A stretch of 64,000 bases of DNA from Azospirillum lipoferum 4B (GTDB lineage Bacteria > Pseudomonadota > Alphaproteobacteria > Azospirillales > Azospirillaceae): contig NC_016586.1 in NCBI RefSeq assembly GCF_000283655.1, positions 449,001 through 513,000 of the forward strand, read 5' to 3'. A program made the translations under genes and the position numbers. Positions 32,207 through 41,988 of the stretch are shown here, one piece after another. Every line of letters begins with the position of its first letter. Position 1 is the stretch's first letter. A model generated the notes under the pieces. The model worked only from the letters and a program-made list of their open reading frames with translations, was not told the DNA's origin and did no database searches.

Positions 32207-33050
32207 ATTCCGCAACCGCGTGCTGGCTCAGAAGACCGTCTGGTCGGCCGGCGCCTATGACGCCCTGTCGGCCCGCTTCATCGAGGCGGCCGGCTTCGAC
32301 GCGCTGATGACCTCGGGCTTCGGCGTCTCCGCCTCCTTCCTCGGCCAGCCGGATGCCGAGCTGTACACCATGTCGGAAAACCTGACGGTGGTCCGCAACG
32401 TGGTATCGGCGGTCAACGTCCCGGTCATCGCCGACATCGACACCGGATATGGCAACGCCATCAACGTGATGCGCACGATCCGCGAGTTCGAGGCGTCGGG
32501 CGTTTCCGCCGTCATCATGGAGGACCAGGTCGCGCCCAAGCGCTGCCCGATCTGCGTCGGCGGGGTCGAAGTGATCCCGATGGACGAGGGCGTCGCCAAG
32601 ATCCAGGCGGCGGTGGAGGCCCGGCGCGATCCCAACATGCTGATCATCGCCCGCACCGACGTGGTCGATCCGGCCGCCGCCATGGAGCGCGGACGCGCCT
32701 ATGTCGCGGCCGGCGCCGACATGATCCAGCCGATCAGCAAGTGCTTCAAGGACATCGACGGCTTGCGCGCCATGCGCGAGGCGGTCGGCATGCCGCTGTC
32801 GCTGCAGCTTCTCGGCTGGCTGGAAAAGCTGTCGGCGGACGAGGTGGAGGAGGTGGCCGGCATGGCGACCTACGCGCTGGTGCCGCTGATGACCGTCGCC
32901 TCGGCGCTGAAGGAGAATCTGGCCGCGCTTGCGGAACGCCGCTCCACCAGCGGCCTGCCGCGCCCGGTCACCGGCCACAACAGCTTCATCGACTTCATCG
33001 GCTTCCCGCAGATCGAGGAACTGCAGAAGCGCTACCTGAAGACCGCCTGA
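32190..33050 (+). CDS. Isocitrate lyase/PEP mutase-family C-C lyase
   Basis: A 286-residue TIM-barrel enzyme of the family containing 2-methylisocitrate lyase, 2,3-dimethylmalate lyase and oxaloacetate decarboxylase. The magnesium motif is ADIDTGYGN (81-89), with MEDQ next. The catalytic loop reads PKRCPICVGG: the KRC cysteine (Cys119) is kept but the usual GH after it is replaced. Expected chemistry is retro-aldol/Claisen cleavage of a substituted malate to pyruvate or oxaloacetate plus an acid. The ATG at 32190 is preferred over one six bases earlier because AAAAGG is then at good spacing. It overlaps the hydratase small subunit gene, supporting consecutive reactions. Confidence 0.87.
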   Translation: MSRGSEFRNRVLAQKTVWSAGAYDALSARFIEAAGFDALMTSGFGVSASFLGQPDAELYTMSENLTVVRNVVSAVNVPVIADIDTGYGNAINVMRTIREFEASGVSAVIMEDQVAPKRCPICVGGVEVIPMDEGVAKIQAAVEARRDPNMLIIARTDVVDPAAAMERGRAYVAAGADMIQPISKCFKDIDGLRAMREAVGMPLSLQLLGWLEKLSADEVEEVAGMATYALVPLMTVASALKENLAALAERRSTSGLPRPVTGHNSFIDFIGFPQIEELQKRYLKTA

Positions 33051-33140
33051 CGATCCTTTGCCGGCGCGCACCACCCGCCGGTTCCAAGGGCCAACTAAGA
33101 GACGGCCAATCAAAAGACGACCAATCCACGGAGGAACCCC

Positions 33141-34283
33141 ATGTTCGGTAGGCGCACTCTCCTTGCCGCCGCGGCGGCCCTGGCCCTGGCCATCCCCGTC
33201 GCCGGGACCACCGGCGTTCAGGCGCAGCAGCCCCCGGTCCGCATCGCCCTCATCGGACCGATGAGCGGCACCGGCGCCTTCGAAGGCCAGCTCGGCCTGG
33301 AAGGCGCGCAGGCGATGGCCGCGGTCATCAACGCCAAGGGCGGCGTGGCCGGCGGACGCAAGATCGAGCTGCTGACCTACGACGACAAGGGCTCCCCCGA
33401 GGACGGCGTCAGCGCCGCCAAGCGCGCCATGGAGCAGGACAACGTCGACATGATCGTCGGTGGCTGGTTCAGCGCCGTCGCCCTGTCGATGAAGGAGGTG
33501 ACGCGCGACAAGATCATCACCGTCATGACCAGCTCGCAGCACCCGAAGGTGACGGAGGAGGGGCACAAGTACCTGTTCCGCCTGAACGCCACCTCGGCCA
33601 TGATGTCGGAGTTCTATTCCAAGGCGATCTGCGAGCGCATCAAGCCCAAGTCCATCGCCTTCATGAACGTCAACGACGACTGGGGCCGTCTGGAGCTGGA
33701 CAACTATACCAAGCTGCTGACCGGCTGCGGCATCGAGGTGAAGGGCCACGAGTTCTACAACCGCACCGACACGGACTTCACCACCGCCCTGACCAAGCTG
33801 AAGTCGCTGAACGCCGACGCGATCTATGTCGCGGCGATCAACACCTCGCAGGGTGCGACGATCTACCGGCAGATCAAGCAGACCGGCTACCGCGGCAAGG
33901 TCATCGCGTCTGCCGGCAACATGAACCCGAAGCTGGTGGAGCTGTCCGGCAACTCGCTGGAACAGGTCTATTCCGCCTCGCCCTTCACCGAGGACGGCGC
34001 CGCCCCGTCGCTGAAGCCGTGGCTGGAGCAGTACCGCAAGTCCTACAAGAACGAGCCGTCCTTCATCGCCGCCCTCGGCGCCCAGGCGGTCCAGACCCTT
34101 GCCTTCGGCGTCGATGCCGCCGGCGGCGACCCGCGTGCCTACGACAAGATCGCAGCCGCCCTGAAGTCGCAGGAAGTGCCGACGGTGATGGGGGACCTGC
34201 GCTTCTCCGACAAGGGCCAGGCGAGCCAGTCGATCCATCTGGTGCAGGTCCAGAAGAAGCAGATCGTCAGCGTCCGGGACTGA
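33141..34283 (+). CDS. Liv-type periplasmic substrate-binding protein
   Basis: The 380-residue precursor has a signal peptide ending VQAQQ, followed by VRIALIGPMSGTGAFEGQLGLE, split here as VRIALIGPMSGTG and FEGQLGLEGAQ, the entry to a type I (LivJ/LivK-like) fold; no lipobox is seen. Family members bind branched-chain amino acids but in catabolic islands often aromatic or dicarboxylic acids. The location next to the hydratase and lyase genes suggests it captures the island's own substrate. The inverted-repeat hairpin after it may allow higher expression of the binding protein than of the membrane subunits. Confidence 0.9.
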   Translation: MFGRRTLLAAAAALALAIPVAGTTGVQAQQPPVRIALIGPMSGTGAFEGQLGLEGAQAMAAVINAKGGVAGGRKIELLTYDDKGSPEDGVSAAKRAMEQDNVDMIVGGWFSAVALSMKEVTRDKIITVMTSSQHPKVTEEGHKYLFRLNATSAMMSEFYSKAICERIKPKSIAFMNVNDDWGRLELDNYTKLLTGCGIEVKGHEFYNRTDTDFTTALTKLKSLNADAIYVAAINTSQGATIYRQIKQTGYRGKVIASAGNMNPKLVELSGNSLEQVYSASPFTEDGAAPSLKPWLEQYRKSYKNEPSFIAALGAQAVQTLAFGVDAAGGDPRAYDKIAAALKSQEVPTVMGDLRFSDKGQASQSIHLVQVQKKQIVSVRD

Positions 34284-34300
34284 GGGGCGGATAGCGAAAG

Positions 34301-34453
34301 CCCTCTCCCGTCCCGGGAGAGGGAGGGGACCCACGAAGTGGGGAGGGTGAGGGGTAGGGCGAGAATCCCGAACCGCATGGTTCCTTGCACCACCCCTCAC
34401 CCTTCCCACCGCTTCGCGGCGGGCCCCTTCCCTCTCCCGGGGCGGGAGAGGGG
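34301..34453. repeat. Large inverted repeat of the CCCTCTCCC family
   Basis: Two diverged arms of about 60 bases, each beginning with its own CCCTCTCCCG...CGGGAGAGGG hairpin, are inverted copies of each other: the left carries GGGGAGGGTGAGGGGT, the right its complement CACCCCTCACCCTTCCC. The whole can fold into a long stem. It lies between the binding-protein and first permease genes. Similar units occur at 60791-61072 and a shorter one at 20615. Confidence 0.75.
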
Positions 34454-34476
34454 GACTCCCGACAGGAAGAATCGAC

Positions 34477-35355
34477 ATGGATTTCACCGTCTTCGCCCAG
34501 CAGATCGCGAACGGCCTGGTCAACGGGATGGCCTATGTGCTCATCGCCACCGGGCTGACGCTGGTCTTCGGGGTGCTGCGCATCGTGAATTTCGCCCATG
34601 GCGAGTTCTACATGCTCGGCGCCTACATCACCTATTTCATCGGCACCCTGCTCGGGCTCGACTACATCGCGGCGGCGGCGATCTCGGCGGTGGTGGTGGC
34701 GGGGCTCGGCATCGCCGCCAACAAGCTGATCTTCTGGCCGCTGCGCCGCGACCATGAATTCACCATCCTGCTGTCCAGCCTGGGCCTCGCCCTGCTGATC
34801 GCCAACGGCGGCGAGCTGCTGTTCGGCGCCGATCCCAAATATGTCGAAAGCCCCTTCGCCGACGAGATTCTGGACATCGGCACGGTGACGCTGACCCAGC
34901 AGCGCGTGCTGGTCTTCGCCGCCGCGGTGGTGGCGCTGGTCGCGGTCTATCTGTTCATCCGCTATTCGCGCTTCGGCAAGATGATGCGGGCGACGGCGCA
35001 GAATCCGGACGGCGCGGCGCTGACCGGCATCAACATCAAGCTGGTCCACGCCTACACCTTCGCGCTGGCCTGCGGGCTGGCGGCGCTGTCGGGCGCGCTG
35101 GTCGGCCCCACCGTGATGATCTTCCCGACCATCGGCAACTGGGCGGTGCTGAAGGGCTTCATCGTCGTCATCATGGGCGGTCTGGGCAGCGTCACCGGCG
35201 CCCTGTTCGCCGGCCTGCTGCTGGGCGTTATCGAATCGCTGGGCGGCGGCTACATCTCCCTCGGCTTCATGGAGGCCATCGGCTACGCGATGATCATCGC
35301 GGTCCTGCTGTGGCGCCCCAACGGCCTGTTCAGCACGGCAAGAGGTCTGCGATGA
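34477..35355 (+). CDS. Liv-type ABC permease (LivH-like)
   Basis: Inner-membrane channel subunit, 292 residues with about eight hydrophobic segments. LIATGLTLVFGVLRIVNFAH is the hallmark N-terminal motif and GGLGSVTGALFAGLLLGVIE the conserved coupling region. AGGAAG lies upstream of the ATG. It follows the inverted-repeat element and overlaps the next permease gene by ATGA. It forms the heterodimeric channel with the LivM-like protein. Confidence 0.93.
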   Translation: MDFTVFAQQIANGLVNGMAYVLIATGLTLVFGVLRIVNFAHGEFYMLGAYITYFIGTLLGLDYIAAAAISAVVVAGLGIAANKLIFWPLRRDHEFTILLSSLGLALLIANGGELLFGADPKYVESPFADEILDIGTVTLTQQRVLVFAAAVVALVAVYLFIRYSRFGKMMRATAQNPDGAALTGINIKLVHAYTFALACGLAALSGALVGPTVMIFPTIGNWAVLKGFIVVIMGGLGSVTGALFAGLLLGVIESLGGGYISLGFMEAIGYAMIIAVLLWRPNGLFSTARGLR

Positions 35356-36371
35356 ACACCAACTCCCACGGCCAGACCCTGGCGATTGCGGGCGGCGTGG
35401 CGGCGCTGGCCGTCCTGCCCTTCCTGTCCGGCAACGCCTATCTGGAACATCTGCTGGTGCTGTGGATGCTGTATGCGCTGCTGGCGCTCAGCCTTAACAT
35501 CGTCATCGGCTATCTGGGCGAGCTCACCTTCGGCCATGCCGCCTTCGTCGGCGTCGGCGCCTACACCTCCGCCATCCTCTCCACGCAGTTCGGCCTGCCG
35601 CCGCTGCTGGGGCTGCCGCTGGCCGGTCTGGTGGCGGCGGGGTTCGGGCTGGTGATCGGCTATGCCGCCCTGCGGGTGGTCGGGCCGCAGTTCGCCATCC
35701 TGACGCTGGGCTTCGGCGCCATCCTGTTCACCATCACCAACCATTGGGTCGACCTGACGCGCGGGCCCATGGGCATCACCGACATCCCGCCGATGGCGAT
35801 CGGACAGCTGGCCTTCGACAGCGCCCGCCCGACCTACTACCTCGTGCTGGCGCTGGTTCTGGCGACGGCCTATCTCTGCCATGCCCTGGTCAGCAGCCGC
35901 ACCGGACGCGCCTTCCTGGCAGTGCGGGAGAATGCGCCGCTGGCCGCCTCGCTCGGCATCAACGTCTTCCATACGAAGCTGCTGGGCTTCGTCGCCGCCA
36001 CCGCCATCGCCGGCATCGGCGGCGCCATCTACGCCCATTACATCCGGGTCATCACCCCCGACATCATGGGCGTCCACAATGTGGCGGCGCTGATCATCGT
36101 GGTGATCATCGGCGGGCGCGGGACCATCCTGGGGCCGATCCTGGGCGCGCTGGTCTATATCGGCCTGCTGGAATCGCTGCGCGTCGCCGGTCCGCTGCGC
36201 ATGGTCATCTTCGCGGCCCTGCTGACCGGCACCGTCGTCTTCCTGCCGGGCGGGCTGGTCAGCCTGTGGCAGCGCTGGCGCAACAGCCACAGGTCGGAGA
36301 ACACCCAGCCGGCCACCCCCGCCGGATTGCCCCCCACCGGTTTACCGAGCGCAGAGGGAGGTGCGAAATGA
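35352..36371 (+). CDS. Liv-type ABC permease (LivM-like)
   Basis: A 339-residue permease. LLALSLNIVIGYLGELTFGH is the family motif, and GGRGTILGPILGALVYIGL the conserved C-terminal loop. The ATG overlaps the LivH stop, and the stop overlaps the LivG start, so all are coupled. The short hydrophilic tail (about 35 residues, Pro/Ala/Gly-rich) is less conserved. Confidence 0.93.
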   Translation: MNTNSHGQTLAIAGGVAALAVLPFLSGNAYLEHLLVLWMLYALLALSLNIVIGYLGELTFGHAAFVGVGAYTSAILSTQFGLPPLLGLPLAGLVAAGFGLVIGYAALRVVGPQFAILTLGFGAILFTITNHWVDLTRGPMGITDIPPMAIGQLAFDSARPTYYLVLALVLATAYLCHALVSSRTGRAFLAVRENAPLAASLGINVFHTKLLGFVAATAIAGIGGAIYAHYIRVITPDIMGVHNVAALIIVVIIGGRGTILGPILGALVYIGLLESLRVAGPLRMVIFAALLTGTVVFLPGGLVSLWQRWRNSHRSENTQPATPAGLPPTGLPSAEGGAK

Positions 36372-37151
36372 GGGCCACCGCCAACGCAGGAGAGATCCTG
36401 TCCGTCAGCAACCTGACCCGCATCTTCGGCGGGCTGACCGCGGTGCGCGACGTCACCATGACGGTGCAGGCCGGCGAGGTGGTCGGCCTGATCGGACCGA
36501 ACGGCGCCGGCAAGACGACGCTGTTCAACATGCTTGGCGGCTCGCTGCCGCCGTCCTCGGGCAGCATCCGCTTCGACGGCACCGACTGCACCGGCGCGCC
36601 GTCGCACGTCATGGGCCAGCGCGGCGTGTCACGCACCTTCCAGATCACCAGCCTGTTCCCCAGCCTGACCGCGCTCGACAATGTGCGCAGCGCCGCCTAC
36701 CGCACCACGCGGGCCGGCTGGGGTGCCGCCATCCTGCGCAACGCCGCCTATCGCTGGGAAGAGGCGGAGCTGCGGCGCAAAGCGCTGGAGATCCTGGCCT
36801 TCTGCGATCTCGACCACCGCACCGACACGCTGGCGGACTCCATGTCCTACGGCGAGCAGCGCCGGCTGGAGATCGCCATCGCGCTCGCCGCCGAACCGCG
36901 CCTGCTTTTGCTGGACGAGCCTGCCGCCGGCATGAACCCGGAGGAAGGCCAGCGGTTGGTGGAGATGATCCGCCGCATCCGCGCCCGCGGCGTCACCGTG
37001 CTGCTGGTGGAACATCACATGCGCGTGGTCGCCAGCGTCTGCGACCGGCTGGTGGTGCTGGACCATGGAGTGAAGATCGCCGAGGGGCCGCCGGCCCATG
37101 TGCTGAACGACGCGGAAGTGATCCGAGTGTATCTGGGACGGGAGCCGGTCG

Positions 37152-37159
<8 letters not shown>
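36368..37159 (+). CDS. Liv-type ABC ATPase (LivG-like)
   Basis: Cytoplasmic ATPase of 263 residues. Walker A is GPNGAGKT (43-50). The signature in this protein reads MSYGEQRRLEIAIALA, the LivG version of LSGGQ, and Walker B is LLLLDEPAAGMNPEE. RTFQITSLFPSLTALDNV matches the Q-loop region. It overlaps LivM by four bases and LivF by eight. Confidence 0.94.
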
Positions 37160-37859
<700 letters not shown>

Positions 37860-37888
37860 GTGCCGCGACCGGCGGTGCGTGAACCGGC

Positions 37889-38629
37889 TCAGCCGTAATG
37901 CTCGAAGCCGCCTTGGGCGACGCTGGCCTTCCAATAGGCGACGACCGAACAGGAATCGGCCGGAAGGCGAAGCGTCTGGCGGACATGGCCGCGGATGCGC
38001 TGGGCGGTGCCATGCTCCGTGCCGCTCCACACCGCCAGCCCCTGCATTCCGGCCGGTGCCGCCGCCATCACCGCGGCCGGCAGGGGCGAGGGGCCGGGCG
38101 CCGAACCACGGTCCCGGTGGAACCATGTGACAGAGGTTGCGGCCCTCGATGTCAGTTCCTGCTGTTCGGCCGGTCCCGGCACCTCGACGAACACCTCGGC
38201 CGAGGCATCGGCCGGCAGGTTTTCCAGCAGATGGGCGATGCCCGGCAGCGCCGCATGGTCGCCGGCCACCACATAGCGGCCTGCCGGCTTCATGGCGATT
38301 CCGCCGGAGACCGAGATCCCCACCCTCTCCCCCGGCCGCGCGCGGGCGGCCCATCCCGACGCCACCCCGGCGCCGTGCAGCACGAAATTCACCTCCAGCG
38401 TGCCGGCGGCGGCATCGAAGCGCCGCACCGAGTAGATGCGCGGAGGCGCCCCGGCGCCGCCGCCCCCCGCCGGAACCACCAGACCGATGTGCGGGGCCAG
38501 GACACCGGGTTTCAGCGTGAACCCCTCCAGCGCCGGACCGCCGAGAACGATGCGGCGCATGCGCGGCGTCAGGGTGGAGACGGCGACCACCTCCACCCAC
38601 CGAAGATCACAGGAATGTTTGCTGCTCAA
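37889..38629 (-). CDS. Siderophore-interacting protein (ferric-siderophore reductase, SIP family)
   Basis: FAD-containing ferredoxin-reductase-like protein that reduces cytosolic ferric siderophores to release Fe(II). The best start is a TTG at 38629 with AAGGGGCGAG upstream, giving 246 residues beginning SSKHSCDLRWVEVV; no ATG is suitably placed. FAD motif PPRIYSVRRFD (62-72), NFVLHGAGVASGWAARARPGE, split here as FVLHGAGVASGWA, and VVAGDHAALPGIAHLL match the family. The C-terminal VVAYWKAS replaces the common GYWR motif. It is divergent from an AraC regulator and beside the FhuA/FhuCDB genes. Confidence 0.88.
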   Translation of the reverse strand: MSSKHSCDLRWVEVVAVSTLTPRMRRIVLGGPALEGFTLKPGVLAPHIGLVVPAGGGGAGAPPRIYSVRRFDAAAGTLEVNFVLHGAGVASGWAARARPGERVGISVSGGIAMKPAGRYVVAGDHAALPGIAHLLENLPADASAEVFVEVPGPAEQQELTSRAATSVTWFHRDRGSAPGPSPLPAAVMAAAPAGMQGLAVWSGTEHGTAQRIRGHVRQTLRLPADSCSVVAYWKASVAQGGFEHYG

Positions 38630-38666
38630 GACTCGCCCCTTCGCGCCGGCACCGACGGCGCCGCAT

Positions 38667-38682
38667 GCTAAATAAGAATGCG
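38667..38682 (-). promoter_or_regulatory. Candidate Fur-like site between SIP and AraC genes
   Basis: On the minus strand the site reads CGCATTCTTATTTAGC. Its CATTCTTATT is identical to 17957-17966 before the first TonB receptor. It lies 38 bases before the TTG start of the SIP gene and 89 before the AraC ATG, a suitable place for iron control of both. Confidence 0.45.
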
Positions 38683-38770
38683 ACTTGTTCGCAATAGTGC
38701 TTTGCCCTATAGGATGCGTTTGCCATTGGAAGGATGCAGGGGCCGCGCACCGGGGCCAGAAAGTCGATCG

Positions 38771-39655
38771 ATGTCGTTCCACCCGAGAATGCAAAGCCAT
38801 ACCGAAGGGATCACCATCCTGGGCGACCTGCAGTGGCGTGCCTGGAACGGGATGATCGCCGATATCTGGACGGTGGCCTGCGACCGCAATGCCGGCGGGG
38901 AATATGTGTCGGAGGCCCCGCGCCTCGTCGTGGTGCTCGACCAGCTGGGAGAGGGCGCCCTCCATGTCATGGACTCCCCCGACCGCGGCAAGTCCCACCG
39001 GCTGAGCCGGCGCCAGCCCATGAGCTTCGTTCCGGCCGGCCTCAAGGTCTGGTCGCGCACCGAGAGTATCCGCCGCCTGACCCATCTCGACCTGCATTTC
39101 GACATGTCCGTGCTGGAAGGCCGCTTCACCGAGGGTCTGGACATCGCGGAAATGGACCGGCCGAGGCTGAACTTCTCCGACGACCGGCTGTTCTCCCTTG
39201 CCCGGCTGATCGCGGCGGAATGCCGGTCTTCGGGCACCCTGCACGACCTCTACGGCGAAAGCCTGATGGCCGCCCTGTTCATCGGCCTCGTCCAGAGCGA
39301 ACCGGCGGCCGACCGCAAGCGTGGGCAGCTGCCGCCGCGCCAGCTGAGACGCGTGATCGACTTCATCGAGGAGCATTGCAGCCGGCCGATCCGCCTGCAG
39401 GAACTGGCCGACCTCACCGGCCTGTCGCCCGCCCATTTCTGCTCCGCCTTCAAGGCATCGACCGGCGTGCCGCCGCACAAATGGCAGATGCGGGCACGGG
39501 TGGAGCGCGCCAAGTCGCTGCTGACCACCTCTGACGTGACGCTGGCGGCGGCGGCGGCAATGGCGGGATTCTCCGATCAGGCGCATCTGACCCGCGTCTT
39601 CCGCCAGATCGTGGGCTCCACCCCCGCCGCCTGGCTGCGCGACCAGTCCGCGTGA
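38771..39655 (+). CDS. AraC-family transcriptional regulator
   Basis: A 294-residue regulator, probably activating the neighbouring siderophore genes when the siderophore is present, as PchR-type proteins do. The C-terminal double helix-turn-helix is clear (about 195-290): IRLQELADLTGLSPAHFCSA, FKASTGVPPHKWQMRARVER and AAAAAMAGFSDQAHLTRVF. The N-terminal half has no recognisable ligand motif. The start is uncertain: I take the ATG at 38771, but an in-frame ATG at 38714 exists and neither has a strong ribosome site. Confidence 0.87.
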   Translation: MSFHPRMQSHTEGITILGDLQWRAWNGMIADIWTVACDRNAGGEYVSEAPRLVVVLDQLGEGALHVMDSPDRGKSHRLSRRQPMSFVPAGLKVWSRTESIRRLTHLDLHFDMSVLEGRFTEGLDIAEMDRPRLNFSDDRLFSLARLIAAECRSSGTLHDLYGESLMAALFIGLVQSEPAADRKRGQLPPRQLRRVIDFIEEHCSRPIRLQELADLTGLSPAHFCSAFKASTGVPPHKWQMRARVERAKSLLTTSDVTLAAAAAMAGFSDQAHLTRVFRQIVGSTPAAWLRDQSA

Positions 39656-39733
39656 GCCGATGCCGCACCGGCGAAGAATGTCGAAAGATCGTCCAACCCG
39701 TCCAAAGACGGTTCAATCCGGGCCTCTATGCAT

Positions 39734-39751
39734 ATGCTAATCATTCGCAAC
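39734..39751 (+). promoter_or_regulatory. Candidate Fur-like site before the FhuA-like receptor
   Basis: The AT-rich ATGCTAATCATTCGCAAC shares AATCATTC with the site at 17954. It lies 74 bases before the receptor start, in a 169-base gap after the AraC gene that otherwise shows no element. Confidence 0.5.
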
Positions 39752-39824
39752 AACAGCTCCACCTTCGGACAGGATCGTCCGGTGGCGCTTCGCGGGTGGT
39801 GCATACAGTCCGAGGCCGATTGCG

Positions 39825-41984
39825 ATGGTTCACTTTTCGATCAAGCGAATGACCCGTTTCCTCTTGAACAGCACGGCGCTCGCCGCCCTGCTGATACCGG
39901 CCCTGTCGCAAGCTCAGGCGCAGGACACCAGCACGCCCGCCATCCTCGGTCCGGTGACCGTCGAAGGCAGCAGAACCGTCGATACGGCGACCAGCCCGGT
40001 CAAGGGCTATGTGCCGGCCCGGTCGGCCACCGGGTCCAAGACCGACACGCCGCTGGAGGAAATCCCGCAGTCGGTGTCGGTGATCGGCCGCGAGGAGATG
40101 GACGACCGCGGCGCCCAGAAGGTGGACGAGGCGCTGCGCTATACCCCCGGCGTCTTCAGCCAGCCCTTCGGCCGTGACAGCGACACCGACTGGGTCTTCA
40201 TCCGCGGATTCCAGGCGACGCAGTCCGGCGTCTATCAGGACGGGCTGCAGCTCTATGCCTACGGCTTCGGCGGCCAGTTCATCGACAGCTACAATCTGGA
40301 GCGGATCGAGGTGCTGCGCGGCGCCTCCTCGGTGCTCTACGGCGGCAGCAACCCCGGCGGCCTGCTGAACTACGTCACCAAGCGTCCGGGCGGCACGCCG
40401 GTACGCTCGGTCGAGGTCGGCATCGACCAGCACGGCACCGCCCATCTCGGCCTGGATGTCGGCGGCGCGCTGGATCCGACGCTGAGCTACCGGCTGACCG
40501 GCCGCATCGCCGGCGGCGACACCTACACCGACTTCGCCGACGGCTTCCGCGGCACCGTTTCGCCCAGCTTCAAATGGTCGCCGAACGACGCCAACAGCCT
40601 GACGATCCTGACCAACTACACCGACATCGACGAGACGCACAACGGCGGCGCCTTCCTGCCCTATGTCGGCACGGTGGTGGATGCGCCGTTCGGCCGGATC
40701 GACCGCAAGGCCAACTTCACCGAGCCCGGCATCGACACCTACCGCCGCCGTCAGGCCTCCATCGGCTACGAATTCGAACACCGCTTCGACAACGATCTGA
40801 TCTTCCGCCAAAACGCGCGCTACAACTACAGCAAGGTCCACGAGGTCACGGTCTATCCCTTCGGCTACGGCGGCTTCTCGGCCACGCCGACCGATCCCAA
40901 CAACCTGCTGTCGCGCATCAATTTCGAGCACACGACCGAGGTCAACAGTTTCCTGATCGACAACCAGCTGGAAGGCAAGCTGCGCACCGGCCCGGTCGAG
41001 CACACGGCGCTGGCCGGCGTCGATTACAAGTATTTCGCCATGGATCAGGTGCAGGCGTCCGGCTCGGCCACGACGCTCAGCGCCACCAACCCGGTCTATG
41101 GCGCGGCCCAGGGCCAGCGCTTCGCCTACATCGACCAGGAGCTGACGATGCGTCAGCTCGGCGTCTACCTGCAGGACCAGATGCGCTTCGGCCAGGGCTT
41201 CCTGGTGACGCTGAGCGGCCGCTACGACATCGCCTCGACCGATGCCGACGGAACGCCCGCCTATGACGGCAAGACCGGCAAGTTCAGCGGCCGCGCCGGT
41301 CTGGCCTACGAGTTTGCCAACGGCCTGACCCCCTATGTCAGCGCCTCCACCTTCTTCAACCCGGTGCTGGGCTCCTCCGCCGCGGTCGGCGTCTTCAAGC
41401 CGGAAAGCGGTCGCCAGTACGAGGTCGGCGTCAAGTACCGCCCGGCCTGGATGGATGCCATCTTCACCGCGGCCCTGTTCGACCTGACCCGCACCAACGT
41501 GGTGACCGGCGCCTTCAACGCCGAGACCCAGCTGGGCGAGGTCAACTCCCGCGGCGTCGAGCTGGAGGCCAAGGCCAACATCACCCCCAGCCTGAAGGCG
41601 ACCGCCTCCTTCACCGCGCTCGACCTCGATATCAAGAAGGACGCCAACCCGGCCCTGATCGGCAAGACGCCCTACATCGTGCCGCAGGTCCAGGGTTCGG
41701 CATTCCTCGACTACACCTTCCGCGAGAGCGTGCTGAACGGGGTGTCGGTCGGCGGCGGCGTGCGCTATGTCGGGTCGTCCTGGGCCGACAACGAGAACAC
41801 GCTGAAGGTCCCGGCGGCGACCGTCTTCGATGCGCGGATCGGATACAAGCGCGACAACTGGGGCGCCAACCTGTCGGTCACCAACCTGTTCGACAAGGAC
41901 TATGTCGCCAGCTGCCAGACCCAGTATTCCTGCGGCTATGCGGAGGGGCGGACCGCCCTGCTGACCCTCAACATGACTTGGTAA
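39825..41984 (+). CDS. TonB-dependent hydroxamate-type siderophore receptor (FhuA/FoxA-like)
   Basis: Outer-membrane receptor of 719 residues. The signal peptide ends near QAQAQ. The plug shows PLEEIPQSVSVIGREEM, LRYTPGVFSQPFGRDSD, FIRGFQAT and VLRGASSVLYGGSNPGGLLN, the last a strong hallmark of the FhuA/FoxA group; the barrel ends LTLNMTW with a terminal aromatic. The start at 39825 has GAGG nine bases upstream; an ATG eight codons later is possible. The ATPase gene begins four bases after the stop, so receptor and importer form one operon. Confidence 0.93.
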   Translation: MVHFSIKRMTRFLLNSTALAALLIPALSQAQAQDTSTPAILGPVTVEGSRTVDTATSPVKGYVPARSATGSKTDTPLEEIPQSVSVIGREEMDDRGAQKVDEALRYTPGVFSQPFGRDSDTDWVFIRGFQATQSGVYQDGLQLYAYGFGGQFIDSYNLERIEVLRGASSVLYGGSNPGGLLNYVTKRPGGTPVRSVEVGIDQHGTAHLGLDVGGALDPTLSYRLTGRIAGGDTYTDFADGFRGTVSPSFKWSPNDANSLTILTNYTDIDETHNGGAFLPYVGTVVDAPFGRIDRKANFTEPGIDTYRRRQASIGYEFEHRFDNDLIFRQNARYNYSKVHEVTVYPFGYGGFSATPTDPNNLLSRINFEHTTEVNSFLIDNQLEGKLRTGPVEHTALAGVDYKYFAMDQVQASGSATTLSATNPVYGAAQGQRFAYIDQELTMRQLGVYLQDQMRFGQGFLVTLSGRYDIASTDADGTPAYDGKTGKFSGRAGLAYEFANGLTPYVSASTFFNPVLGSSAAVGVFKPESGRQYEVGVKYRPAWMDAIFTAALFDLTRTNVVTGAFNAETQLGEVNSRGVELEAKANITPSLKATASFTALDLDIKKDANPALIGKTPYIVPQVQGSAFLDYTFRESVLNGVSVGGGVRYVGSSWADNENTLKVPAATVFDARIGYKRDNWGANLSVTNLFDKDYVASCQTQYSCGYAEGRTALLTLNMTW

Positions 41985-41988
41985 CCCG

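Noticed and set aside
34301-34453. CRISPR array or insertion-sequence end in the GC-rich palindromes
   Set aside because: There are no regularly spaced identical repeats with unique spacers and no transposase frame; the structure is an inverted hairpin repeat of the family also found after kdpE.
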